DNA of 37,852 nt. Origin: CAYMST01 sp964393115 (GTDB taxonomy: Bacteria; Bacteroidota; Bacteroidia; Cytophagales; Cyclobacteriaceae). The notes beneath the pieces were generated by a model. It was not told the DNA's origin. It saw nothing but the letters and a program-made list of their open reading frames with translations, and made no database searches. Position 1 is the first letter of the stretch; each line of letters starts with the position of its first letter. Shown in pieces: positions 29,201 to 37,700 of the stretch. Location of the stretch: assembly GCA_964393115.1 (NCBI GenBank), contig CAYMST010000014.1, positions 1 through 37,852 of the forward strand. The letters are read 5' to 3'. Both the position numbers and the translations under genes were made by a program.

Positions 29201-31550
29201 AGTTGGCATTGGTGGTGTCTGTTGTTAGGTCGGTATCTACCCAATAAAAAGAAAAATTAGAGACTGAGTCTGCAACATCTGGATCGTTGATCCAAGCTTG
29301 CGCTTGTCCATTATCAGGGAAATTGATGTTACAAATATTGTTGTCCTTGAGTTTTAATGTGTCTAGTATAACCGGAAGAGGTTCAACGCGCTCTGCTTCA
29401 AGGTTGAAGTTGTTCGTCTTATCACATTCAGCAAACGTTCCCACGGGTTCATTGAAGCCTGCGGCGAGCTCATCAAGATTAAACACTGGATCTCCGCTAC
29501 CCACATCATTGATCACAACGAATAGATCCATCGGTCCGCCGGTACCTATGACAGTCATGGTTTGCGTAGTCTCCGAACCTTGCGTAAAGTTGTCCAAAAA
29601 TATTGTATCGGTATTTAGTTTAGTTGCACTTGCGTCGTTATATGGATCACCATCATAAAATGTAACGAATGCCTCCAGGGTAAGGTCTACATCACCGGTA
29701 TTTCTTACCGTTACTGTAATGTCGAAATCAGTTTCAGTACACTTGAAAGACTCAACGTTGTCAATAGAGACAAACTCTAAGTCAGGTGAAACGTAGGAGG
29801 GACATCCGTCAGAATTTAGAAACGGAGCCTGGTTGATGAATGAATTCAAGTAACTTTGACTACCGTTATCACATTCCACCGTACTAAAAACAGCATGATT
29901 TTGCTGCTCCCGGGGAATCGATAGATCATCCATGACGTTCACGTTAAAATAGGCATGTTGATTCCAAACCGATCTGGAAGGTTGCCATACCTCACCGTCA
30001 GCTGCTTCATATACACGCACCTGACTCTTATTGGAGTTGCTGTAAACAAAATTCCCATCATCATCGGTCAGACAAGTGACACAAATTTCAGACTCTCCAT
30101 CGCCATCAACATCGGCTACAACGGGGTACTCAAACCAAGTTCGAGATACACAACGTCGAGAGTGTCTCGTGGCACCATTGGCGCCATTGATGATATAAAA
30201 ATATTGTTCTGATCTATAAATAATCTCTGCCGTTCCATCATCATTAAAGTCAAAAATCGAACACCCCGTAAAACCTGATGATCCCTCATCAATGGTCTTT
30301 TTCCAGACCAACTCTAGGGATTCATTTAGACAATACAACTTTTGGTTGGAAACGAAAGATGCGTTCAACTCTCCATCCGAATCCATATCACCTATATTGA
30401 TAATACCTGTACCTCGGGAGTGATTATTGGTAGGGTCTTGATAGGTCGTTAACAGATCATTTTCAACATCCCAGAAGAAGACTGTTGTGGTAGCCTTATT
30501 GGATGTCCCCATGGCACCGGAACCAAGTACATCTAAATGCCCGTCTTTATTAAAGTCGGCAATAGATGTAGTCGAGAAAGTTCTGTCCCATCTACTGTAT
30601 TTATTATAGATCTTATAATTATCCACATTAGACGGTTTGCTGTGATTATAGGTGTGTTTACCGTCTACATACACGATATCGTCCAGGTTTCTCTCCAGAT
30701 TCATACTCCAACTAGTGGGGTTACTGGTGTTGATAGACCATATCCGCCCACCAGAAACTAACTCTAAGCCCTCACAATCATCACAGGCGTCGTCAGGAAG
30801 CATATCTGCAGCAACAGATCCAAAAAACATCTCCGTCTTCCAATCACCACCGGACGAAACCAATATAGTTCCGAGGACAGGATTGATTATTTCTGTGTGG
30901 TGATATAATTCTGGATTACCATCTTGATCGAAATCGGCCAAAGCCATCAGACCCGTCCTGCCCAGCGAGGAAGTTAATGGCCACGCTCTTGTGAGTACAC
31001 CACTATTCCCATCACTTGCTGTTTGGTCGACCACATACATTTCGATTTGATTGCCTTTATCACGCATGACGAATATTTCGGCAAATCCATCCCTATCAAT
31101 ATCACCGATCAGAGGTGTTGGGTCAATATTGGCACCAAAACCTATAGACTGTCCTTTTTTATCCGTCCACGTAGAACCATCTTCTCCATTTAATATAAAG
31201 AATTTTTTGTCCTTTCTGTTCGTGGTGACGATTTCGGGAATTCCGTCATTATCAATGTCCCCGATTACGGGTTGAGATTTGTTTTGTGTTGTTTTATTAG
31301 CTGATCCCCAGGCCTGTTGTATAGTAAAGGCGGGGTTTTCAGTGGGTCGGTCAGAGCAATTGACAGAACTACCAAAATAAAAATCATCACAACTGGTGCT
31401 GCCTGCACAGTCGGTGTCATAACAGTCGACGAAGCCATCGCCGTCATTGTCAATTCTATCCCCACAATCAGACTCTTGAGCGAGTGTATTGTAGGATAGA
31501 AAGCTATAACACATTATTAATGCTAGAATTGAGTGTATAACTGTTCTCAT
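24898..31550 (-). CDS. Giant SprB-like adhesin, N-terminal part
   Basis: Start of the giant gene at ATG 31550. Signal peptide at residues 1-24 (HSILALIMCYSFLSYNTLAQ). A metal-binding DxDxDG cluster follows at about 25-55 (DCGDRIDNDGDGFVDCYDTD, MopE-like). Then comes an FG-GAP/VCBS beta-propeller at about 65-560, with repeats such as DIDNDGIPEIVTTN, DIDRDGFAEIFV, DFNKDGHLDVLG and DVDGDGESEICV. A CARDB-like region lies at about 587-720 (VTVRNTGDVDLTLEA). About 15 repeat units, most with two cysteines, run from there to the gap. The visible parts sum to about 5,690 residues, near the size of F. johnsoniae SprB (about 6,500). SprB is carried along the cell by the gliding motor, so an adhesion or gliding role is likely but inferred. 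150 bp separate it from the upstream gene. Confidence 0.92.
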
Positions 31551-31700
31551 ATGTTGAAAATAGCTGAGTACAAATGAATAAGTTAGATAATTAAGTCACA
31601 TAAGTTTGGTGGGCGGACTATCACGTAACTACTAGGCGCTATTATCAATATGCAAACTATCGACGCAGCGATTGGGTGCTAAAGAATCACAACAACTGAC

Positions 31701-34700
31701 CTAGCGTACTAACAGAAAACTTCCGGATAAATTTTTACCTCCATCCGTACATTTCAAGACATAATAGTACACGCCTTCTTCTGCAATAGTCCCATTAATA
31801 CTTCCATTCCACAAGCAGTCTGAAGAGAAATTCGACAAACGCTCATTTACGATGTAGCTACCTTTATTATCAAATATGTATATCGTGCATCCCAAATCCT
31901 GTAAGGACGCTACATTAGAAATCTCCCAACAACCAAATTCGTCGTGTCCAGGTTGGAATACTTTGGCTCCTTGGTGACGCCTGTCGATAAATAAAATGGT
32001 GTCTCCTGCAACGCATCCGTTTACGTTGTCACGACCGGAAAGTATAATTTGTGTTTCCGTATTTCTATATAAAAATGTAGTGTTCGTGCCTTTAGGATCC
32101 GTGAAAAATGACGCTGGAGACCAAGATATGCTTGTATCGTTTACATTTTCTGCTGTGAATTTTATTTCTAATGGGTTGCTAGAACTTGGTAAATCACTAT
32201 TTTCATCTAGAACAAATTCTCCGTCAGTAACGTCAATACCATCCGTGCTGCTTACAATGGAGATGGTCGACTGCGGAAGATTATCTATCGCAACTGTATC
32301 TCGTAAAGTGCATCTAAACCTATCATTTGCGGAAACAAAAAAATCTCCGGGAGAATTTGCAACGGTCTGTGAATTTATTGAATTATTCGACCAATTATAA
32401 TTGGATAAACCATCTTCGAAAGACAAAATCAACGAATCGAGTGGGCATTTTAGAAATTCACTCAATCGTTCACCTGCGGCATTTCTTACTTCTATAGCTG
32501 GTGACCTAGGTGCGACCACCACCACTGACTGTGTGGCGCTAGCGTTACACGTGCTTAAATTGGTGTATCCACTAGTCAATTGCACACTGAATGCATTTGC
32601 CGAGTTATAAGCATTCTGGATTTGGTCACCTGAACCTATAGATCCATCACCGAATGTCCAATCAAATGAAAGGCTTTGATCAGATTCAATACTCGTGCTA
32701 CTTTGCGTAAAGGTAAACGCCTCGTCAATACACAAACTATCAGCGTCCACAGTAAAGCTGGAAGTAGGCCTTTCTAGTTTCCGTACTTCTATGGTAGCGG
32801 AGAATGAAACACAAGGATCTGTAGTGCCAGTTTCTGTAATAGAAGCCTGGAAAACACCACTTGTGTTCACGTTAATGGTATCCGTAACCTTACTTAAGGA
32901 TACGCTATTGGAGAACCAATCAATTGCGTAATCAGAATAGCTTGGTATACGAAGAGAAATACCATCTCCATCGCAGAAGATCGTATCCCTACCATTTAAA
33001 ATAGATATAGGAATGTTAGGATTGGTGCGTACGACCAATAAGGTAGAATCAGGTTCCGATTCACAACCTGAAGCGTTTCCCTTAGCCACTACCGTATAGG
33101 TGCCACTTTGTTCTGATTGTACGGAGTCTAACACCAGATTCGTGCCATTTCCCACTTCACCAAGATCTGGTCCATACCAACTGTAGGTTAAGGTGTCCGA
33201 AGAAACCACTGAAAGGGTTATACGTTCTCCTTCGCATATTGGAGCAATAGCATTTATACTTGGCTTATTGGGGCCTGAAGAACTTTCGTTGACGGATAGT
33301 GTTTCATCACTTGTCGTGCTTAAGGCGCATTCACCGTCATCGCTGCTGATTTGCAAGCTATATGTTCCTCCATCTTCAATATCAATAAAGTTTGATGACG
33401 TGCTTGTGATTAGCGTTCCGTTTAAGCTCCAGCGATAGCTCGAAGCGACTGTCTTTGTTCCAAATATGCGCTTAGGATTTCCGCGACATACTGTTCCAAG
33501 AGAACCCAAAAAGGAAATTTTCGGATCTACACAGTTATTATTTTTAAGTATAGACAAGGCCTTTCCAGTTATATTAGCCAGCGCGATATCCGGCTTGGCA
33601 TCTCCGTTTACATCAACAATACGAATGTTTCTATTGACACTAGTTGGAGTAATACTTGAAATACTGAAGCTAATACCATCATTATTGGTGGTATTCATAA
33701 AAACTGCAAGGCTATTGTTTGAGGATATCGAAGTTGTGACAATATCCAATAATCCATCTCCATTGAGGTCTCCAACATCGATTCCCCAAACGCGACGTCC
33801 ACCAAGAGTTTCTTCATTATTATTTAGAACCCTTGAAAACTGGAGTCTACCATTCCTTGACTCGTTTACTAAAATCCTAAATTTTTGAGGAGCGAAACCA
33901 GCACTCGAGATAGCGATGTCTTTTAAACCGTCCATATTAAAATCTGCTACTCTTATGTTGGTTGGGTTTTGAAAATCGTCAATTTTGGTGTCACTACTAA
34001 ATGAAATATTACCTCCTGTGCTAGTGTTCTCAAAAATATAAACACCTTCATCGTTGGTAAATGGAATAGCGACTATTTCGGCAAGTCCGTCTCCAGTTAG
34101 GTCTGCCACCTGAAGTCCCGAGCTACTCAGGTTCGTGGAATCAAAGTTTACACGAATAAAGTTTGACTCATCAAAACTTAAATTACCACCAGATGAGTTG
34201 TTGGGGAGCACAAATATCGTGTTAGAAGAGGTTACAGAAATGATAAGGTCTTGCCTTCCATTTCCGTTTAAGTCAGAGGTCTCTATTCTGGCAGTTTGAC
34301 TTATGTTGTTATCAACATCATTAGGAATTGATACTCGAATAATGTCATCTATATCCGTATCAAACCTTAGCGGACTTACTGATTCTACACTAAGTATTCT
34401 GAATGTGTTATTCCCTTCTTCATCCGTGACAATCAGTTCTTTAGTTCCATCATTATTTAAATCTGCACAGTTGACATGAAGGCTTTTTGAAGTAATGATA
34501 TTGGAGTTAATAAATGAAACAGCACTTGGCGTACTGGTGTTTTCATATAGTTTGAGACTGCCTTCTTTATTAGACACCACAAAGTCATTATCACCGTCAT
34601 TATCAAAATCGCAAGCGCATAAGTTATGCACGTCTGACGAGCTGCCTGCTGTAAAATCCGATTGAGCGAAAGCTGTTGCATCAAATGCACTTCCACCGTA

Positions 34701-35015
34701 GGAGATATAGAATAAACTCGAACTTTTTGTAGACAGTGAAGCACTTGTGTTGACTACTGTGATATAGTCCGAAGAAGTACCAGCCGGTACATTGACCCTG
34801 ATTTGACTGCCGTTAGAGGATATTACTTGCCCTTGGACTCCACCAAAAAACACCACTAGATCATTGATGGTTGTCGGAAAGTTCCTACCATTAATGCTTA
34901 TCGTTTCTCCAACCGTTCCAAACTTTGGATTGAAGTCAAAAATATCTGGTGCGTTTTGCGACCAAGAAGGAGAAATGACCAGAAACGCGAAAATAAAAAC
35001 AAATAAATACCTCAT
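31701..35015 (-). CDS. T9SS type B cargo with TIG, FG-GAP, Ig-like and PKD domains
   Basis: 1,104 residues. Signal peptide (YLFVFIFAFLVISPSWSQ), then an IPT/TIG domain at about 20-105 (FNPKFGTVGETISINGRNFP). Seven FG-GAP/VCBS blades follow at about 125-495 (DFDNDGDNDFVVSN, DLNNDGTKELIVTD, DLTGDGLAEIVAIPF, DFNMDGLKDIAISSAG, DLNGDGLLDIVTTS). Ig-like modules lie at about 500-740 (YSWYGPDLGEVGNGT), and a PKD domain with FDWTFGDGS is near residue 787. A C-terminal type B T9SS sorting domain (IYIFDNKGSYIVNE, EEGVYYYVLKC, ending SGSFLLVR) completes it. It should be a large secreted surface protein, probably Ca-binding through the DxDxDG loops. Its ATG is 4 nt after the stop of the PorP-SPOR gene, suggesting a cargo/adaptor pair. 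Confidence 0.92.
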   Translation of the reverse strand: MRYLFVFIFAFLVISPSWSQNAPDIFDFNPKFGTVGETISINGRNFPTTINDLVVFFGGVQGQVISSNGSQIRVNVPAGTSSDYITVVNTSASLSTKSSSLFYISYGGSAFDATAFAQSDFTAGSSSDVHNLCACDFDNDGDNDFVVSNKEGSLKLYENTSTPSAVSFINSNIITSKSLHVNCADLNNDGTKELIVTDEEGNNTFRILSVESVSPLRFDTDIDDIIRVSIPNDVDNNISQTARIETSDLNGNGRQDLIISVTSSNTIFVLPNNSSGGNLSFDESNFIRVNFDSTNLSSSGLQVADLTGDGLAEIVAIPFTNDEGVYIFENTSTGGNISFSSDTKIDDFQNPTNIRVADFNMDGLKDIAISSAGFAPQKFRILVNESRNGRLQFSRVLNNNEETLGGRRVWGIDVGDLNGDGLLDIVTTSISSNNSLAVFMNTTNNDGISFSISSITPTSVNRNIRIVDVNGDAKPDIALANITGKALSILKNNNCVDPKISFLGSLGTVCRGNPKRIFGTKTVASSYRWSLNGTLITSTSSNFIDIEDGGTYSLQISSDDGECALSTTSDETLSVNESSSGPNKPSINAIAPICEGERITLSVVSSDTLTYSWYGPDLGEVGNGTNLVLDSVQSEQSGTYTVVAKGNASGCESEPDSTLLVVRTNPNIPISILNGRDTIFCDGDGISLRIPSYSDYAIDWFSNSVSLSKVTDTINVNTSGVFQASITETGTTDPCVSFSATIEVRKLERPTSSFTVDADSLCIDEAFTFTQSSTSIESDQSLSFDWTFGDGSIGSGDQIQNAYNSANAFSVQLTSGYTNLSTCNASATQSVVVVAPRSPAIEVRNAAGERLSEFLKCPLDSLILSFEDGLSNYNWSNNSINSQTVANSPGDFFVSANDRFRCTLRDTVAIDNLPQSTISIVSSTDGIDVTDGEFVLDENSDLPSSSNPLEIKFTAENVNDTSISWSPASFFTDPKGTNTTFLYRNTETQIILSGRDNVNGCVAGDTILFIDRRHQGAKVFQPGHDEFGCWEISNVASLQDLGCTIYIFDNKGSYIVNERLSNFSSDCLWNGSINGTIAEEGVYYYVLKCTDGGKNLSGSFLLVR

Positions 35016-35019
35016 GACA

Positions 35020-36618
35020 CTACTCTACTACCAATACCCAAATACTATCTAAACCTTTCAGCGACTTAAATTTATTGCGCTGTTTTATTGCTTCGGAAAC
35101 AGAGTTGGAACTTGTCAAAATAGTGTAGTAATGCCCTCTTGCCGAAACGTAACCCACTTTTACATCGTGAAAACCTCTTTCAAATAAATCGTCGGAATAA
35201 TTTTCAGCATGCTGGAAGTGATTAAAAGAACCAGCGATAACGTAATACCCCTGCTGTAACTCAAGTAGGTTATGACCAGGCTTGACACGCAACGGCTCGT
35301 CAGATTTAGCTATTTCCTTGTATGATCTTCTATCATCGCTTAAGGATTCCTTCTCCTTTCTAGTAGGTTTTTGCTTGGCTTTAGACTCTACTTTTTCCGG
35401 TTTTTTCGGCTGAGGAGATGGTTTTGATGCGTCTTTCTCTTTTACAACCACCGGTTCTTCAGTTTCTACAACCTCTTCTACAACAATGGCATCATCGTTA
35501 AATGAATTGGCCTCTTCTTCCTCATCATCAAATTCTGTTGACTCATCGGCAGTAGGTGGTGGCTGCTGAGCAGGGTCCGGTTCGATGACGGTTTCTAACT
35601 TTTGCCTATCTTCTTCTTGAAGTTTAGCTAATTTTTCCTGGCGTTTCTTTTCTGCTTCCGCACGTCTTTCTTCTAAAGTTTTTCTATGACTCTTAATAAA
35701 AGAGGATACGTGTTTCGTATGTTTCTTTTTTCGGCCTAAATGAACACCTACACTAATTTCCATGGTGTTCCCGATGATATCTTGCGCATCTACACCTCCC
35801 ACATTATAGGAGCCTCCAACACCCATTTTATCTGATATCTTGATTCCTGCAAGAGCAGTTATTCCTTCGTCTTGCGTATATGCTCCTCCGACCCATACTT
35901 GATGGAGTATGTGAAGAATACCTGTGAATTGTAGTTGACTCACACCAAATTTCTCATAGCGATAAATGATATGAGGCTCGATAGCGAGTGCGTCACCTAA
36001 GTGACCTCGGTAGTTTACTTTAAATATGGCGTTTTCATGTGGACGAGCTCTAGGAGTAGCGAATGAGTTATCAGGAAACTCGTTGTATCCGATTAATGTG
36101 GGTAATGCGAAACCAAAGTTGAAATGTCCCCAGTGATAGGTGATACCAAACTCTGCGAGCATCGAGGTATATTGTTGTATATTCCCGGTAAGATTTTTCG
36201 TTGCCAAATCAAATGAGGTCTCTGGAGTTGGGGCACCTGATACCGCTCCCAGTGACATTCCAAACCTCAAAAAGTGCTTTTGATCAAACGATACCAAGTA
36301 GCTAGAGCTTACCTTAACCTGGTTCGTTTCGTAGCTGTTACCTTTACGTTCGTTCATGGCAAAAACGCCAAATCCCAGCCCTTTTTTCAAAGGTGTGTTG
36401 AAACTCAAATGTGATATTTCAGGTCCTGCGTCCAAACCTGGAAACTGACTCCGGTATAAGGCATACACAACCGAGTGCCCTTCTGTTCCTGCATATGCAG
36501 GATTGAAAATGAAGGGGTTCATAAAAAACTGGTTAAATAACTTAAGCTCTTGAGAATGAGAGGTCAAAGGAACCAGTAAAGAAAAGACTAAAAGTCCTGA
36601 CTTTAGAAGCTTTTTCAT
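35020..36618 (-). CDS. PorP/SprF-family protein fused to a C-terminal SPOR domain
   Basis: About 532 residues from ATG 36618; the TTG at 36648 would put ten extra residues before an otherwise perfect signal peptide (KKLLKSGLLVFSLLVPLTSHSQ). The PorP/SprF barrel spans about 24-293, with the hallmark NPFIFNPAYAGTEG and a last strand EISVGVHLG. A charged low-complexity linker follows at about 294-445: a basic helix (RRAEAEKKRQEKLAKLQEE), an acidic run (FDDEEEEA), then Pro/Lys-rich sequence. It ends in a SPOR domain (GYYVIAGSFNHFQHAENYSD, GHYYTILTSS, WVLVV). SPOR domains bind denuded peptidoglycan glycans, so this should link an outer-membrane T9SS adaptor to the cell wall. It is the first gene of the surface operon. 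Confidence 0.92.
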   Translation of the reverse strand: MKKLLKSGLLVFSLLVPLTSHSQELKLFNQFFMNPFIFNPAYAGTEGHSVVYALYRSQFPGLDAGPEISHLSFNTPLKKGLGFGVFAMNERKGNSYETNQVKVSSSYLVSFDQKHFLRFGMSLGAVSGAPTPETSFDLATKNLTGNIQQYTSMLAEFGITYHWGHFNFGFALPTLIGYNEFPDNSFATPRARPHENAIFKVNYRGHLGDALAIEPHIIYRYEKFGVSQLQFTGILHILHQVWVGGAYTQDEGITALAGIKISDKMGVGGSYNVGGVDAQDIIGNTMEISVGVHLGRKKKHTKHVSSFIKSHRKTLEERRAEAEKKRQEKLAKLQEEDRQKLETVIEPDPAQQPPPTADESTEFDDEEEEANSFNDDAIVVEEVVETEEPVVVKEKDASKPSPQPKKPEKVESKAKQKPTRKEKESLSDDRRSYKEIAKSDEPLRVKPGHNLLELQQGYYVIAGSFNHFQHAENYSDDLFERGFHDVKVGYVSARGHYYTILTSSNSVSEAIKQRNKFKSLKGLDSIWVLVVE

Positions 36619-36632
36619 ATTAGCTGATGCAA

Positions 36633-36665
36633 TAAAATTATTGAACAAGAGGTTACGGTTTTCAA
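36633..36665 (-). promoter_or_regulatory. Predicted promoter of the surface-adhesin operon
   Basis: On the minus strand, TTG (36665-36663) is followed after 22 nt by TAATTTTA (36640-36633), a seven-of-eight match to TAnnTTTG. It lies 14 nt before the ATG at 36618. The region 36619-36814 between the two divergent genes is AT-rich and holds no gene. Pattern match only. Confidence 0.33.
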
Positions 36666-36814
36666 TAGCAATTTATATATTTTTCATCAACAGGATTCTT
36701 TTTTTGTGTTTTTTTAATTTATTTTTGGATGTTGTTCTTAGATCCATAGATAAATGCCAGAATCTTTGGGTTTAATATAAATTCAGCAGGTTAAACTTTT
36801 TGGTACCGGAAACT

Positions 36815-37696
36815 ATGATGAAATGCAAATTAGGTGTAATTGTTTGTTTGATATTGATGTTAACTGCCCACAGGGGGTATTCTCAATTTTGGTTTGGCCC
36901 TAAGGTAGGAGGGTTTCGCACCTATCATAATTACTTTGATGATAAGAGAGAAGATGATTGGAAAGCCAAGGATACAAATGGTTTTGTCGTCGGTGCAGTA
37001 ATGAATTACAAAGCAAAAAGAAACTTCTCTGTTCAAACTGAGCTTCAATACGAACTTATTCGAAACAACGTAGTAAACGCAAGAGAAGACAGTTCCTTTC
37101 AGGTGAATAGTAAATCCAATATTGGATTTCTAAGCATTCCTATTTTGATGCGCTATCAAAAAAGGCTAACCCCTGACATCCATGTGTATTTTAATTTAGG
37201 GCCGAAGGTGTCTATTCTGCTCGCGGGATCGACAACGGCTTTTTACAATGATTTAGAAGAGCACTTTGATGGCGCGGAATCCATCAGTTATCGATGGCGC
37301 TTCGGAGAGCGTCTTCGAGATGAAAACCTAGATAGTCCGGATACACCAGATGATGGTAAGTTTCCGGTCATTATCAACCAACCAAAACGGTTAAAATACG
37401 GGTTAGACTTTGGTTTTGGTGTCTATTGGGATATTGTGAATAAAGACAGAATTGCTTTTGATTTTCGGTACTCTTACGGCCATTCATTTATGGGCTTTAA
37501 CGAGGGAAGTGATTTGAGTCCGCTGGAATTTATCGAACAAGGTCCGTCTGTTTTTTACGATGAGGATTTAGAGTACCGGGTGAATTTGTTAACCGTATCC
37601 GTATCATATCTTTTTGGCTACAATCCTCATGATGCGCTTAAGGGAAGTAGCACGCTACAACAGAAAGATAGTAAGTCAAAAAAGAAAAAGAAATAG
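36815..37696 (+). CDS. Outer-membrane beta-barrel protein (PorT-like family)
   Basis: About 293 residues. The signal peptide (LGVIVCLILMLTAHRGYSQ) leads into FWFGPKVGGFRT, then alternating amphipathic strands (GFVVGAVMNYKAKRNFSVQTE, YFNLGPKVSILLAGS, YGLDFGFGVYWDIV, RIAFDFRYSYGHSFMG, LLTVSVSYLFGY). This is the pattern of the OMP_b-brl_2/PorT-like outer-membrane family, common in Bacteroidota. The ATG pair at 36815/36818 is preferred to a TTG at 36800. After the last strand come about 25 residues ending in SKSKKKKK, an unusual basic tail for a barrel. It diverges from the PorP-SPOR operon. A link to secretion or gliding is suggested by position only; true PorT orthology is unproven. Confidence 0.8.
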   Translation: MMKCKLGVIVCLILMLTAHRGYSQFWFGPKVGGFRTYHNYFDDKREDDWKAKDTNGFVVGAVMNYKAKRNFSVQTELQYELIRNNVVNAREDSSFQVNSKSNIGFLSIPILMRYQKRLTPDIHVYFNLGPKVSILLAGSTTAFYNDLEEHFDGAESISYRWRFGERLRDENLDSPDTPDDGKFPVIINQPKRLKYGLDFGFGVYWDIVNKDRIAFDFRYSYGHSFMGFNEGSDLSPLEFIEQGPSVFYDEDLEYRVNLLTVSVSYLFGYNPHDALKGSSTLQQKDSKSKKKKK

Positions 37697-37700
37697 AAAA

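Larger units (their letters stand above)
14590..29390 (-). repeat. Array of about 49 protein repeat units with paired cysteines
   Basis: In-frame degenerate tandem repeats of roughly 75-110 codons within the giant adhesin. I counted about 49 occurrences of the LxxGxYxVxVxDxxxGC motif, interrupted by the two N gaps. Outer units are strongly diverged; those around both gaps are nearly identical, so the array grew most recently there. Confidence 0.9.

Noticed and set aside
29287..29658. Plus-strand frames of 60-140 codons across the adhesin and cargo genes (for example here, 31996-32400 and 33466-33888)
   Set aside because: They lie antisense to well-supported coding sequence, have no recognisable domains and no start context, so they are shadows.
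14279..31550. Regularly spaced repeats that could suggest a CRISPR array or a non-coding tandem repeat
   Set aside because: The repeats are 240-640 bp, degenerate, always multiples of three and lie in an open frame with a conserved protein pattern, so they are coding repeats of an adhesin.
31551..31700. Small gene or terminator between the two surface cargo genes
   Set aside because: No frame of useful length and no stem followed by a T-run, so I see only a 150-bp spacer, and read-through is possible.
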